Below are positions 34,419 through 44,313 of a stretch of DNA of 64,000 nt, in pieces. This DNA is from Polytrichum commune (Eukaryota > Streptophyta > Polytrichopsida > Polytrichales > Polytrichaceae). Where the stretch lies: the NCBI GenBank assembly GCA_950295325.1, contig OX485809.1, positions 2,358,001 to 2,422,000 of the forward strand, read 5' to 3'. Under the pieces are notes generated by a model that made no database searches, was not told the DNA's origin, and saw only the letters and a program-made list of their open reading frames with translations. The stretch's first letter is position 1; the number at the start of each line of letters is the position of its first letter. The position numbers and the translations under genes are program-made.

Positions 34419-35057
34419 GGTATACGAACGCGCGTTCGTATACCTCCATGTAACAACATTATTAGTGCAAGCACACACGTATACAAATTCCTTTATTTGT
34501 TCATAGTCGGCGGACAGGTCCAGACAACAAAAACATGACATGTTTATGGACGCGCACCCGTAAAACTCTTCGTGCTCAAAGAGGTCAGTAACATGCGCAA
34601 ATGGTTTCGCAAACTATACAAAATAGGTATACGGACGCGCGTCCGCAAACATCCCAATGTCAAAAGTCAGTGGTGTCCAAGACACACAGAGGTTTAGGGA
34701 ACCAAAATGTCCATGTGCCACGGACACGTATACCCAGGCCTGACGACTATGCATTTGAAGAGGTTAACATACGCGCTTCCTACTGTGTTTTATCAATGTC
34801 AAAATATTATACTATGACACATAGGGTGATGTAAGTTTAGGATTTAAGGATCTTATACCTCCATTGACCGTACAGTCTCAATGTAATATTCTACATGGCA
34901 CATGGTCGAAATTATGGCACAAGAGGTTTGCAGGTTTACGGACGCGCGTCCGTAAATCTCTCTGGACGTCATTATTACCACTAAACCCGTAAACGATCAA
35001 GGCAAGAAAGGATTAATGCGCCCGGAGGTTTAAGGTTTATGGACACGCGTCCGTAAA
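34419..35057. repeat. Dispersed palindromes upstream of the DUF7869 gene
   Basis: Copies lie at 34419-34444 (26-bp perfect palindrome with an ACGAACGCGCGTTCGT core), 34543-34566 (degenerate), 34627-34648, 34935-34956 (22 bp, perfect) and 35036-35057. All share the ACGxACGCGCGTxCGT core, while flanking DNA is unrelated from copy to copy. They lie in what should be the 5' UTR introns or promoter of the left gene. Confidence 0.85.
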
Positions 35058-35157
35058 TTTTCAGGACAATACAGTCTCGTTGGCAGACTCACATAGCAAG
35101 TGGTCATGATGTCAGTTCAGGTGCAATGCCGAACTATGGTTCCATAAGGTACGTAGG

Positions 35158-35664
35158 CTTACGGACGCGCGTCCGTAAACCTCATTGTACATGAGTAATA
35201 CCTAAAGTACAATTCTCAAAGCAATAGATATCCAATTAACCAACAGGTTTAAGGTTTACGGACGCGCGTCCGTAAACCTCATTGTACATGAGTAATACCT
35301 CAAGTACAATTCTCAAAGCAATAGATATCCAATTAACCAACAGGTTTAAGGTTTACGGACGCGCGTCCGTAAACCTCAGTGTACATGAGTAATACCTCAA
35401 GTACAATTCTCAAAGCAATAGATATCCAATTAACCAACAGGTTTAAGGTTTACGGACGCGCGTCCGTAAACCTCAGTGTACATGAGTAATACCTCAAGTA
35501 CAATTCTCAAAGCAATAGATATCCAATTAACCAACAGGTTTAAGGTTTACGGACGCGCATCCGTAAACCTCAGTGTACATGAGTAATACCTCAAGTACAA
35601 TTCTCAAAGAAATAGATATCAAATTAACCAACAGGTTTAAGGTTTATGGACGCGCGTCCGTAAA
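35158..35664. repeat. 97-bp tandem array, one palindrome per unit
   Basis: Palindrome starts fall at 35158, 35255, 35352, 35449, 35546 and 35643, exactly 97 bp apart. The spacer (TGTACATGAGTAATACCTCA ... CAACAGGTTTAAGG) is nearly identical in every unit, so this is a satellite-like array and not a CRISPR. Two palindromes carry single changes (GCGCAT; TTTATGG). Confidence 0.95.
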
Positions 35665-36870
35665 CCTCCGCGATTTGCGGCGCCATAATAGGAACCTTGC
35701 AACAGGAACGATACCTGCCATAAACAAAAAAAAATCAATCATACTAAGTGCAATCCACATAAAAATTGGCTCCACTAATGGGTTTAGAGCTTGGAATTTA
35801 GTATTTGGGGTATAAAAGGTCCATTGCAATAGGATCTGTACCTGCACAAAATAAACATCCAGCACGCTACAAGGGTCCAAGCAGCGCAACCCACATCTGA
35901 GATGCAAAAAGAGTCCCTTGGTGGGGGGGATGTCCCCTTAAGTACTCATCGTTTTCCCTTGGATCCGTTTTCCAACATAGGATACTAGCCACCAACTACG
36001 TCCTATAAATAAAAACCTAACATTACTACATTCCATGTGCCAGCCTTACAATGGAATGTGTATTCATAGTAGACAACATGCATAGACCATGAGTCCACAT
36101 AATGACAAAGCAAAAGGCATCTACATATTTATGGTGGACAACAAAGAAAATTGGCTAATAAGATATGAACATTGAGCATTGTTGAGGGGGGGTTTTAATA
36201 TTGAAGTACCTAATATTCAAAGTTCATTGTAGAATTAGTAGACAAAAAATTATAGTATCGTGTAAAACATTAACCACAACAACAACAATAGTACATGGAG
36301 AATAAAAATACATGTCATTCAAAATTAAACTAGCCTCTATTTTATTGTTTTGCATACGATGTAATGATATTCACTCCAATATCATGTTATCTCCTCTCAT
36401 CTTGCATTTAATATCGTAATTACATTGGCCACCACCCTACCATCCAACCCGTTTAATTTACCCACCTTTACACACCTATATATTATTGTATTAATACGTA
36501 CACAAATTTTGAGCGCCTAGAGGCCATGAAAGTAGCACATCTATTGTCATAGATACTATGGGTTGCATTAAAATCAATATTGTCAATTACCTCTCTTAAC
36601 CTTAGGGCCCCCTTCAATACATCAACATTTATTTCAAAAAAACTAATACTAGCCTTCTTCATGTACTATACGTGAGAAAAAAACCAATTTTCGTACCCCA
36701 TGTACATTATCTACAATAATGACTCAAACAATAGCAATTGTTGTTCCAAGTACCATTATGAGCCCAACAAAGCATAATGGAAAGAAGGGGAGGGTGGGGT
36801 ATCCAAATATTATTAAGGCAAGCAATATTAAGTAGGTGACAGAAGGGGGATACTCTCAGTAGTTCATACG
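35665..36870. other. Probable 5' UTR exons of the left gene, then AT-rich DNA
   Basis: On the minus strand, TTTGTGCAG/GTACAG near 35840 and TTTATGGCAG/GTATCG near 35716 are acceptor-like. They bracket short stretches resembling the non-coding 5' exons of the right gene. No coding frame is supported. 35950-36870 is AT-rich without a recognisable gene. Confidence 0.35.
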
Positions 36871-36873
36871 TGG

Positions 36874-36900
36874 TACCCTAAACCCTAAACCCTAAACCCT
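36874..36900. repeat. Interstitial telomere-like repeat
   Basis: Nearly four tandem CCCTAAA units, the Arabidopsis-type plant telomere motif. A shorter run (about two units) is at 8738-8753. Both are too short to be telomeric; telo-box promoter motifs and repair patches are common explanations. Confidence 0.85.
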
Positions 36901-37198
36901 ATAATCGCCCAACCCTAAACAAACACGAGGACATAGTGCAAGCATGGTTAACTGAATAACTCCCAATACATGTCAAGGCTTAAGTGGAAGTAATTCAAAA
37001 CTAATATATGACTACCTTTAAATTTTGTAAAATAAAATCATAAACATTTCAAAAGTGAAGCAAATTTATGGGTAACCTTACCTTTCATTTTTTTAAATCT
37101 TTCTTTGGCTGGGTAAAATCTACCCCTTAGAGGCAAGTACAAGATTTGGCTGATACTTGTTATCCTTTGATGTGAGCTTAAGATAGCATTATTCAAAT

Positions 37199-37333
37199 CC
37201 ATAACAATGTTTTGTGGGATTGATAGTATTTTATAAAATATTCCTTTATATTCCCATATTAAGAGTGAATGTGGGAATATGAAGGAATATTTTGTGGGAT
37301 ACTATGAATCCCAGAAAACAATCATGTTATGGA
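37199..37333. mobile_element. Foldback MITE-like hairpin (~135 bp)
   Basis: The left arm starts CCATAACAATGTTTTGTGGG and the right arm, reverse-complemented, starts CCATAACATGATTGTTTTCTGG. The arms pair over about 58 bp with mismatches around a short centre near 37262. It has no ORF, and no clear TSD was found. Confidence 0.6.
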
Positions 37334-37802
37334 CTTCAATAATGTTATGAATGGAAAAATCCACCTACATTATTAATATGATGTCGTTGTTAAATTGTCC
37401 AAACATTACATCACATAGATGGATTTATGTTGTAAGCCATATTTTACCATTTGCTTTAAACCTTTACTTTTGATTAAAGGTTTTCAAGATCATATATTGG
37501 TATTCTATAATCGAGTACTTAACACAACTTACCACTGAAACAAAAACTCCAGTATAAACAAGTTTGCTACTACTTATAAGCGATAATACAAGCTCAGGCC
37601 TCGGTGTGGAAAGATTGGATGAATCCCGAAGGTTGTGTAATGTGCAAGAGGGATGCAAATTCAACACATACCCATTCGTTTTGTTTTAAAACAAGCACCT
37701 AGTATGTGTGGAGATACAGAATTAATCCGTAATGTTGTTTAAGATATTATAAACATATGAATTCAACCCATATCTCGATGTTTCGGTTTTGTTAATTGCG
37801 TT

Positions 37803-38048
37803 TCAACTATGCTTAAATTTAAATATCATGGATAATGATACTCGCATCAAAGCATCCAAAGTGTCCAACTTCAATGAAGTTTGCAAGTGGCTCTTGATAG
37901 CATAATTTAGGTTTGAAAATCCCCTTTCACAACTTATTGCGATAATTGAGGGAGTCACAAGTATGACATGGCAAAGTTTCATGAGAATTTGTGGCCAATT
38001 GGTATATTGTCCCAATTGCATTTGAATCCCACCTTTGAGAAGAAACAA
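37803..38048 (-). pseudogene. hAT transposase C-terminal dimerisation fragment
   Basis: The 81-residue frame contains 'WPQILMKLCHVILVTPSIIAISCERGFSNLNYAIKSHLQTSL' in pieces, the hAT C-terminal dimerisation pattern (P...A.SERGFS..N.IK...R..L....L..L.RV). No catalytic region is found nearby. It is a remnant of an hAT element nested in the 17.6-kb element between its two genes. Confidence 0.7.
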
Positions 38049-38919
38049 ATCTTATACAGAAGTTAATCAACAAGAAATATATAGTCCCCTCCATACATGC
38101 TACAATACAAATGGTATTTAGTTTCTCTCATTGTTTGGAGTTACAAAATGCTTTCTTTTTATTATTATTGAAGGGTTTTAATTGTTGACAATGACATAAT
38201 ATACAATGAATAGTTATAGCATTCCAAACAACTAAATATTAAGCGATACTACTTACAATATTTAGTGTACTAGTAATTTAAAGCCCGCTTACGCTTATGG
38301 TCATATAGGTCCCTGCAATTATGTTGACTATTGAACCTACATGGTTATCATACTTTGAGCATTGAAATTCAATATTTTTTGGTTTGCAAGTGTTTTTGGT
38401 ATCCGTTCTTGGAGTCAAACCACATACCACTCAAACGAATAATGTTGGTCAACTTGGTCCTATTTGCCAAAGCTACAAATGAGATGTCTCTTTTTATATT
38501 TGGGTGCAAGCATGGTAAAGTGGACCAAAATAGTGCTTTGCTATACTAAAACCATAATTTTTTTGGTCAAAGGCCTAAAAGTAGTAGCAAAGAGTTATTT
38601 AAATTGGATTTTTTTTATGATGACCTCTATTGTTGTGTTAAATACACAAATGTAGAATATCAAGTTGAGATCTTCAATACTTAGCATCAAAAGTGATGCT
38701 CAAAAACAAATGGTTGAGTCTGGTTTTGGATGTAGATTTCATGACCTTAACCAATTTGGAGTTAGAATTTTTTTTATATTCCTTGAAATCATTATCTACT
38801 TGAGGGCATCACCACAAAACTTTGTAAAAAACCATCAATTTAATGTAATTTTATCATATTTTAAACAAATTTTAGACAGTCACTTATTCAATATCACCTA
38901 CTTGCACGCCACTTGCACC

Positions 38920-39120
38920 GTCTTCTAAAATAGGTAGACTTTTCTTGGAATTCTTTTTGTCATCATAAATTGCTTGGCTTTGTAGATCAAGATGTTTTTA
39001 AAATGTCTATGGTTTATTTCTTCACAAAATTCAAAGTTAGTACATAAAATTGAATCACTTTCACTTAACACTAGGCATGGATCAGGAGTTGTCCACTTTA
39101 CCGTGATTGCACCCATTTAG
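38920..39120. repeat. Dispersed repeat, inverted copy of 23560-23790
   Basis: The reverse complement of this segment matches the GGTAAAGTGGAC...GTGAAAGTGATTCAA...CAAGCAATTTATGATGAC order at 23573-23745. It lies just upstream of the right gene's promoter repeats and has no coding capacity. Confidence 0.7.
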
Positions 39121-39298
39121 AGATGGATTTAGTGTGACTTTTAACTTGCCTTAGCATAAACATAAGATGTTATTATGACATATGATAATAACATCAACGA
39201 ACTAAGTATAAATCACACAAATAGACTAGTTTATTGAGAAAGATGAGAGTCTATACCACTTGTTGTACCAGTAGGGTTATGCCACGTAAGGGTTTAAG

Positions 39299-39364
39299 GT
39301 GGCGTTTGGGCGCGGGGTTGATGTGACGTTTGGGCGGGGGGTTGATGTGACGTTTGGGGTCGGG
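39299..39364 (+). promoter_or_regulatory. 24-bp GC-rich tandem repeats with TGACG cores
   Basis: Three head-to-tail units begin at 39299, 39323 and 39347: GTGGCGTTTGGGCGCGGGG, GTGACGTTTGGGCGGGGGG and GTGACGTTTGGGGTCGGG. Two carry TGACGTTT, a TGA/bZIP-type core. They lie about 60-100 bp before a TTTTAGGGTTT telo-box and the pyrimidine-rich 5' leader of the right gene, so they are probably upstream promoter elements. Function is inferred from position and sequence only. Confidence 0.5.
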
Positions 39365-39419
39365 ACACCTGGAGGCCCTCTTTTGTTTTAGGGTTTCATA
39401 CTAGCCAGCTCCTCTTCGC

Positions 39420-39860
39420 CCTCCTCTTCGCGTTTTTGTTTCGTGCTGTTGTTGCTCTTCGTGTTATTGTTGCTCTTCGTGTTGTTGTTGCTCTTCGTGT
39501 TGTTGTTGCTCTTCTCTTGCTACTATCTTGCTTCTCTTCACACATTGCTACTATCTTGCTTCTCTTCACACATTGCTACTATCTTGCTTCTCTTCCACAC
39601 ATTGCTACTATCTTGCTTCTCTTCCACACATTGCTCTTCGTGCTCTTGCTGCTCTTCTTCCACACATTGCTCTTCGTGCTCTTGCTGCTCTTCTCTTAGT
39701 TCTCTTAGTTCTCTTGCCTCACACACTTAGTTCTATTAGTTCTCTTACCTCACAGACTTAGTTCTCTTACCTCCTACTTCTCTTACTGCTCTTCATGCTC
39801 TTGCTGCTCTTCTCTTCCTTCTCTTCCTTCTCTTGATGCTCTTCCTTCCCATTATTGCTC
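39420..39860 (+). repeat. Pyrimidine-rich minisatellite leader (CTCTTC-type)
   Basis: Successive short arrays occur: TTGTTGCTCTTCGTGT (four units), GCTACTATCTTGCTTCTC with CACACATT (four to five units of ~28 bp), CACACATTGCTCTTCGTGCT (two units) and TTCTCTTAG. All frames look Leu/Ser-rich and are low-complexity. The position suggests a long pyrimidine-rich 5' UTR of the right gene. Confidence 0.75.
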
Positions 39861-40302
39861 CTCCCATTCTTGCTGCTCTTCTCATTCTTGTTGCAAAACC
39901 CATTCTTGCTGGTCAATTGCGGAGGCGCCTCAGAGCGTGAGTAAGTTTCTTGCATGCTGCTGCCCATTAGGATGCTCTAGGAGTACTTTCAGTTGTTGCA
40001 AGGTTTTAGGGTTGGAGTAGTTTTCCCCCCCTTTCATCTTGAAGCATGTGTTTTTGACAATTCAAAATGAGTAGCTTCAATTTGTAGTTCATTGTTTTTT
40101 TTGCATACATATCAAAATGTTTCAATCTGATTTATGAGCAACTTGTTGTAGACTGTATTGGAGTACTTCTAAATGTTGTTCTTCCATAGATGATTTCCTT
40201 AGAGAGCATTGAAAGAGTATGCGACAACAGTTTCATTGAATCATGCATGTGTACATTGAATTACTAGAGGTTTGTAACCTGAATTATATTGTAAATTTGC
40301 AG

Positions 40303-40590
40303 TTGGTCCTACCTGTAGCACAAGGAAGAGGTGTGGTTTAGGAGCAAACATTCTACAAAGGTAAGAATTTCTATAACATTGCAATTGCATTTTGTATGAT
40401 TGCGTTGTTGTGGTTTAGGGCTTAAGGTTTGCTTGAAAACATATGAGCTACAACAACACTGAGAGCAAGTGAGATTCCAATTTCAATACTTTTTTAATTC
40501 CTTTGGCACTTTTGATTGCAGAGTCTGGTATTGCAGTGCAGAGCCATATTGCATTCGCATTTGCTGATCAAAACCATATTGGAAGACAAG
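40303..40590 (+). other. Two probable non-coding 5' exons of the right gene
   Basis: TTTGCAG/TTGGTC to AAG/GTAAGA gives exon 40303-40360. GATTGCAG/AGTCTG to AAG/GTAAGC gives exon 40522-40590. Neither keeps a useful reading frame. The next acceptor (TTTTTGCAG) directly precedes the ATG at 41345, so these look like spliced leader exons. Confidence 0.5.
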
Positions 40591-40658
40591 GTAAGCCTCC
40601 GCAAAATACGGAATCACCCCAAATATTTAAATTTAGAATAATAAGAAATTCCTTAAAG

Positions 40659-41286
40659 TTTACGGACGCGCGTCCGTAAATTTTAGGGACATTTGTGCGA
40701 GTGAGAAACAAGACACTCACACAATGTGTGCAGAGGTTACGGACGCGCGTTCGTAACTTCCAGAGATTTAAGTAGGATGATCTTCTCCAGCATAAAATAT
40801 TTGCAAAGTTTACGGGCGCGCGTCCGTAAACTAGGCAAACCAAAGTGAGAATCCATCATATAATATATGTGAAGAGGTTACGGACGCACGTCCGTAACTT
40901 CTAGAAAGAAAATTCACCTCTTAATATATTAAAAAGTTTACGAACGCGCGTCCGTAAACTAGGGAAAGCAAATATAAGTAAGAAAATGCTTTTCTGAGAA
41001 AGCAGATCCCTTTCTAAGAAACTACATCCCTTTCTATTAGACCAAATCCCTTTCTATCATATATGTGTAGAGGTTACGGACGCGCGTCTGTAACTTCTAG
41101 AGATATTATATACACAATGTCATATAAAATATTTAAGAAAGTTTACGGACGCGCGTCCGTAACCTCTTCATATATTTGAGTATGTAGTGTACGCGCTATG
41201 CGTATTCACTACAACTGGATGTTTTCATTTGAATATATAATACCTAGATGACAGAATACGCAATCTTTACGAACGCGCGTTCGTAT
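40659..41286. repeat. Cluster of eight palindromes in the 5' intron of the right gene
   Basis: Copies start at 40659, 40737, 40809, 40877, 40937, 41073, 41142 and 41265. Two flavours alternate at first: AAGTTTACG...CGTAAACT and GAGGTTACG...CGTAACTTC. The core ACGGACGCGCGTCCGT varies by single bases (GGGCGC, GCACGT, GTCTGT, GAACGC), and changes in one arm are often not matched in the other. The cluster ends about 60 bp before the start codon. Confidence 0.9.
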
Positions 41287-41344
41287 ATTAGTATCTTTAT
41301 CCATTGACCACAATACTAACTTGTTGTCTATCTTATTTTTGCAG

Positions 41345-42637
41345 ATGGCATCTAAAAAGAGACCCGCAATTGAGATGTTCGCAGAGGCTCTCATTCCTCC
41401 GCTGCCAGAAGCTATCAAAGACATCAGCCCCAACGACCACTACAAGCCACAAGATGACATTGTAGATAATTGGACAGTACTGGTAGAAAAAGACGAAAAA
41501 GAGATATTTGTGCTTAGATTTGCCTACCAAATTAAGACGGACATAGATGATGCGGAGAAGTGGCTAAAACTTAAATCGTGGACAGTAGAGTGTGCAGTGG
41601 CCCAAGGGGATTATGTAGTAATTGACCTTGAGAAGAAAGAAGATCGAGTCACATTCATTTTGCACGAATCTTACCATCCCTTTAACAAAAATGAGTGTGA
41701 AAATGGTAGTCCCGATGCGGCTTGCTTCAATCTCCAGACGGAGTTCCAAGACTATGCATGCAATGCACCTTGGACGGGTAAGCGGCTTGGACGACTCTTG
41801 AACAATGTTACAAGAGTGAATGGGGCCTTGCTAGAGGCCAGAAAGGGGAAGGAGAAAAAGAAACAAGTCGTTCCTGAACGGCCCAAGCGTGTCCCTAAAC
41901 CTGTGCCGGAATCCTCAAGGCCCTCGCAGAGTGGTGCATCAAGGGGGAGCAGACAGACGAGTAAACGCTCTCACTCGCAGATGGAGTCATCAGGGCTAAC
42001 AGAGGGCCCGGATGTCAGCTCAACACTCACTGTCGCTCCTCTCCTTAAAAAAGGTCAACGTCCTGACGCCGAACTCTCCACAAAGATATTCCAAGAGTTC
42101 GATGAGAAGACAAAGGGTTGCTGGCCGCTTGGCAGGTATTTCACTTTCGACGTAGACGTCTACAAATGCCACAAGGGCACCGAAAGTATGAATACCAGAG
42201 CGAAAGAAGAGAGCAGGGTATGGTGACAAATGAACAACATCATGAACAACCCCAAATTTGACAGGCAGACGATTTGCGTCACACCTAAGGATCCTATCGT
42301 TGAAGTGAACGAAAAAAATTGGCCCATTCTCAAGAATGGAGAGTTCTACATAATCGACGGCCAACATAGTGTGATGGCTGCAAAAGCTCTCCTTGAAGAT
42401 GACGAGTGGAAAAGCCCATTGAAAGAAACGATACGATATTGGAAGGCATTCGTTGTGCATTCCAAGGACTCGAACCAACTAATTGCAATTTCTGCTTTCA
42501 TGAACCAAGGGAATAAAGTGAGGCAGTTCGAGGCTTCATGGGCAGCTAACATCGTGGCTGGGAGGACCTTGTGGGTGGAGCACGAATGTCCCCCAAAAGA
42601 AAGAGACAATGCAGTCGTCAAGAACCCCAAATGGCAG
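41345..42637 (+). pseudogene. Right gene, exon 1: N-terminal domain and DGQHS (ParB/DGQHR-like) motif
   Basis: ATG at 41345 follows an acceptor, TTTTTGCAG. Residues ~1-165 form an unknown domain ('MASKKRPAIEMFAEALIPPLPE'-type start in the track of the frame, 'WTVLVEKDEKEIFVLRF', 'PWTGKRLGRLLNNVTRVNGAL'). A basic Lys/Ser/Pro linker follows. From ~300 the frame reads 'DRQTICVTPKDPIVEVNE', then 'FYIIDGQHSVMAAKALL', 'WKAFVVHSKD', 'RQFEASWAANIVAGRTLW'. The IDGQHS-xxAAK turn resembles the DGQHR/ParB-N fold; this is fold-level resemblance only. An in-frame TGA at 42224-42226 (codon 294) separates the halves; CGA to TGA explains it. The exon has 431 codons and leaves at CAG/GTATGT in phase 0. Confidence 0.65.
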
Positions 42638-42655
42638 GTATGTCACTCATATATA

Positions 42656-42677
42656 TTTACGGACGCACGTCCGTAAA
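42656..42677. repeat. Palindrome in intron 42638-42769 of the right gene
   Basis: TTTACGGACG-CA-CGTCCGTAAA in a 132-bp intron with good splice sites (CAG/GTATGT and CTCTTGCAG/AC). Only the central CG step is changed, to CA. Confidence 0.9.
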
Positions 42678-42769
42678 CCTGGCCATTCTCCTCCCACTGC
42701 TTCAATTCTTTGAATTTAATGTCTGCTAATTTTGATGTACTGATTTCTTGCAATTCATGCCTCTTGCAG

Positions 42770-44079
42770 ACATTCAGCAATGCCATCTTGACAAAGTTCT
42801 CGAGTATAGACATGAAGACAAGCGGCATGAAGACAGTGCATGAATTAAAGGGTGAACTCAAGCTCATCACTGCAACAGAGGAGACGTGGGCAATATGGTT
42901 GCGACTCTTCGATGCCCACAACAACGGGGACCTTGTGAATCCAGATACGGAAAACACGTACAAGAGCGATTCAAAGATTAAGGTACCACCAATCCTGCGA
43001 GAGTTCTTTCGTCCCCTCCAAGGATTGATGGACTCGGAGCTGTACAGGGCAGCAGAACACATTCTTCTAGAAACTCCTAGAAGAACTCTGCCCTATCCCA
43101 AAATCTTTCTGAAGCGGCCGAAGCATATGAAGCCATCCATGTACCATATAAAGGAATGGTGCGATTACAGAAAGAAGAAGACCATGGCTGTAAGGGCGAT
43201 TAGCAAATTGCTACCCACCCACAACCTCATTAATAGTGATGGTGAGATCGTGTGGGAGAATTGGAGGAAGCTGAAGAGTGAATACCACATCAATGGCGTC
43301 TCCATGCGAGCTTTGATAAGAGGGGCATCATCCTTCCTAGCCCAACGATCCAGGAGGAACGAAAAGAAGGGATCTATCGACGAGAGGGAGGCAGGGTTGT
43401 ACGTGAACTTTCTCGATAGGAAAAAGAAAGCGAAATTCGGAGGGTTTGCAAGATTCTGCACGGTCACAAAGGGCATGAAGTTCGGCACATGGGACACCCA
43501 TGCTTCAAGAGCCTCTGTGAGAGATGACCCCGGGGTTGCCCTTTCGCCATTTTTTATTTTCGTGCAATTCCCGGAGCTTGGAAACAAGACGTTGCGGGAT
43601 CACCCTTCTACGACCCCTTCTTAAAAGCCTTTAAGAGCTATCGCTCGCCTGCCCTCTTTGAGCCTCATGTGTGGTTATGGATTGTAGAGCAAGAGAGGTC
43701 CACATCCATTGTCCATCTATACACATCAACGATGGACCTCGAATACGATCTGTACCACAGCACCTACATCCCGGCGAAGACAGAAGGGATCACTGTTATT
43801 CAAGAGGCAAGAGGGGTGAAGCAAGTGGGAGCCGTGCAACTTTATTTCTTGACACGCAAGTCCTCACCAACTGGGCGATTGCCTATTAAACCACACAGGA
43901 AAGTCTACTCGTTGCCCCCACCGCACCCCAAGGAGCTTGTGGAGGAGACAATGCATGCCGTCTACCCGGCGTTCGAGCTCCGGATGGACTTTTATATAGG
44001 AGTCTTGAAGGCTTTAACTGCCATGAGTGAGACAGTTTACAACGTCTTCGGAGGCACGAAGTTTATGTATGCAGCATTG
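42770..44079 (+). pseudogene. Right gene, exon 2: unknown domain, one-base frameshift
   Basis: This exon continues in phase 0 from exon 1: 'TFSNAILTKFSSIDMKTSG', 'ILREFFRPLQGLMDSELYRAAEHIL', 'YHIKEWCDYRKKK', 'LYVNFLDRKKKAKFGGFARFC', then after a frame change 'WKQDVAGSPFYDPFLKAFKSY', 'HVWLWIVEQERSTSIVHLYTST', 'VYSLPPPHP', 'AVYPAFELRMDFYIGVLKAL'. The change falls in the T-rich run near 43545-43560. At 1310 bp the exon is one base short of the 1311 needed for phase 0 at both ends, so one base was lost, or missed in sequencing. I do not recognise the domain. It exits at TTG/GTGAGT. Confidence 0.6.
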
Positions 44080-44125
44080 GTGAGTAGTTGTTTGTCTTTC
44101 AACCCACCTATCTTTGCATAGTTAT

Positions 44126-44239
44126 TTTACGGACGCGCGTCCGTAAAAACCCAGTATCAGGTGCATGTGAATTTTACGACCGTGCGTCCGTAACATTGTC
44201 CAACTTTTGAGTGGTGGTTTTACGAACGCGCGTCCGTAG
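44126..44239. repeat. Three palindromes in intron 44080-44313 of the right gene
   Basis: Copies lie at 44126-44147 (perfect core), 44173-44193 (ACGACCGTGCGTCCGT, degenerate) and 44218-44239 (ACGAACGCGCGTCCGT). They are spaced about 46 bp apart inside a 234-bp intron with canonical splice sites and phase 0. Confidence 0.9.
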
Positions 44240-44313
44240 AATGTGTTGGCATCTGGCCTCATTTATATGTCATCACCACAATTGTTCCTATCTAATTTTC
44301 TTGTTTGGTGCAG

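Noticed and set aside
35158-35664. CRISPR-like appearance (palindromic repeat at fixed spacing)
   Set aside because: The 'spacers' are nearly identical between units and the context is a plant nuclear transposon, so it is a tandem satellite.
39436-39761. Leu/Ser-rich frames that look like membrane proteins
   Set aside because: They are translations of a pyrimidine-rich minisatellite; all three frames look alike.
42224-42226. In-frame TGA as selenocysteine or programmed readthrough
   Set aside because: Several unrelated genes here carry similar stops, all explained by one transition each, and no recoding signal is visible. Decay is simpler.
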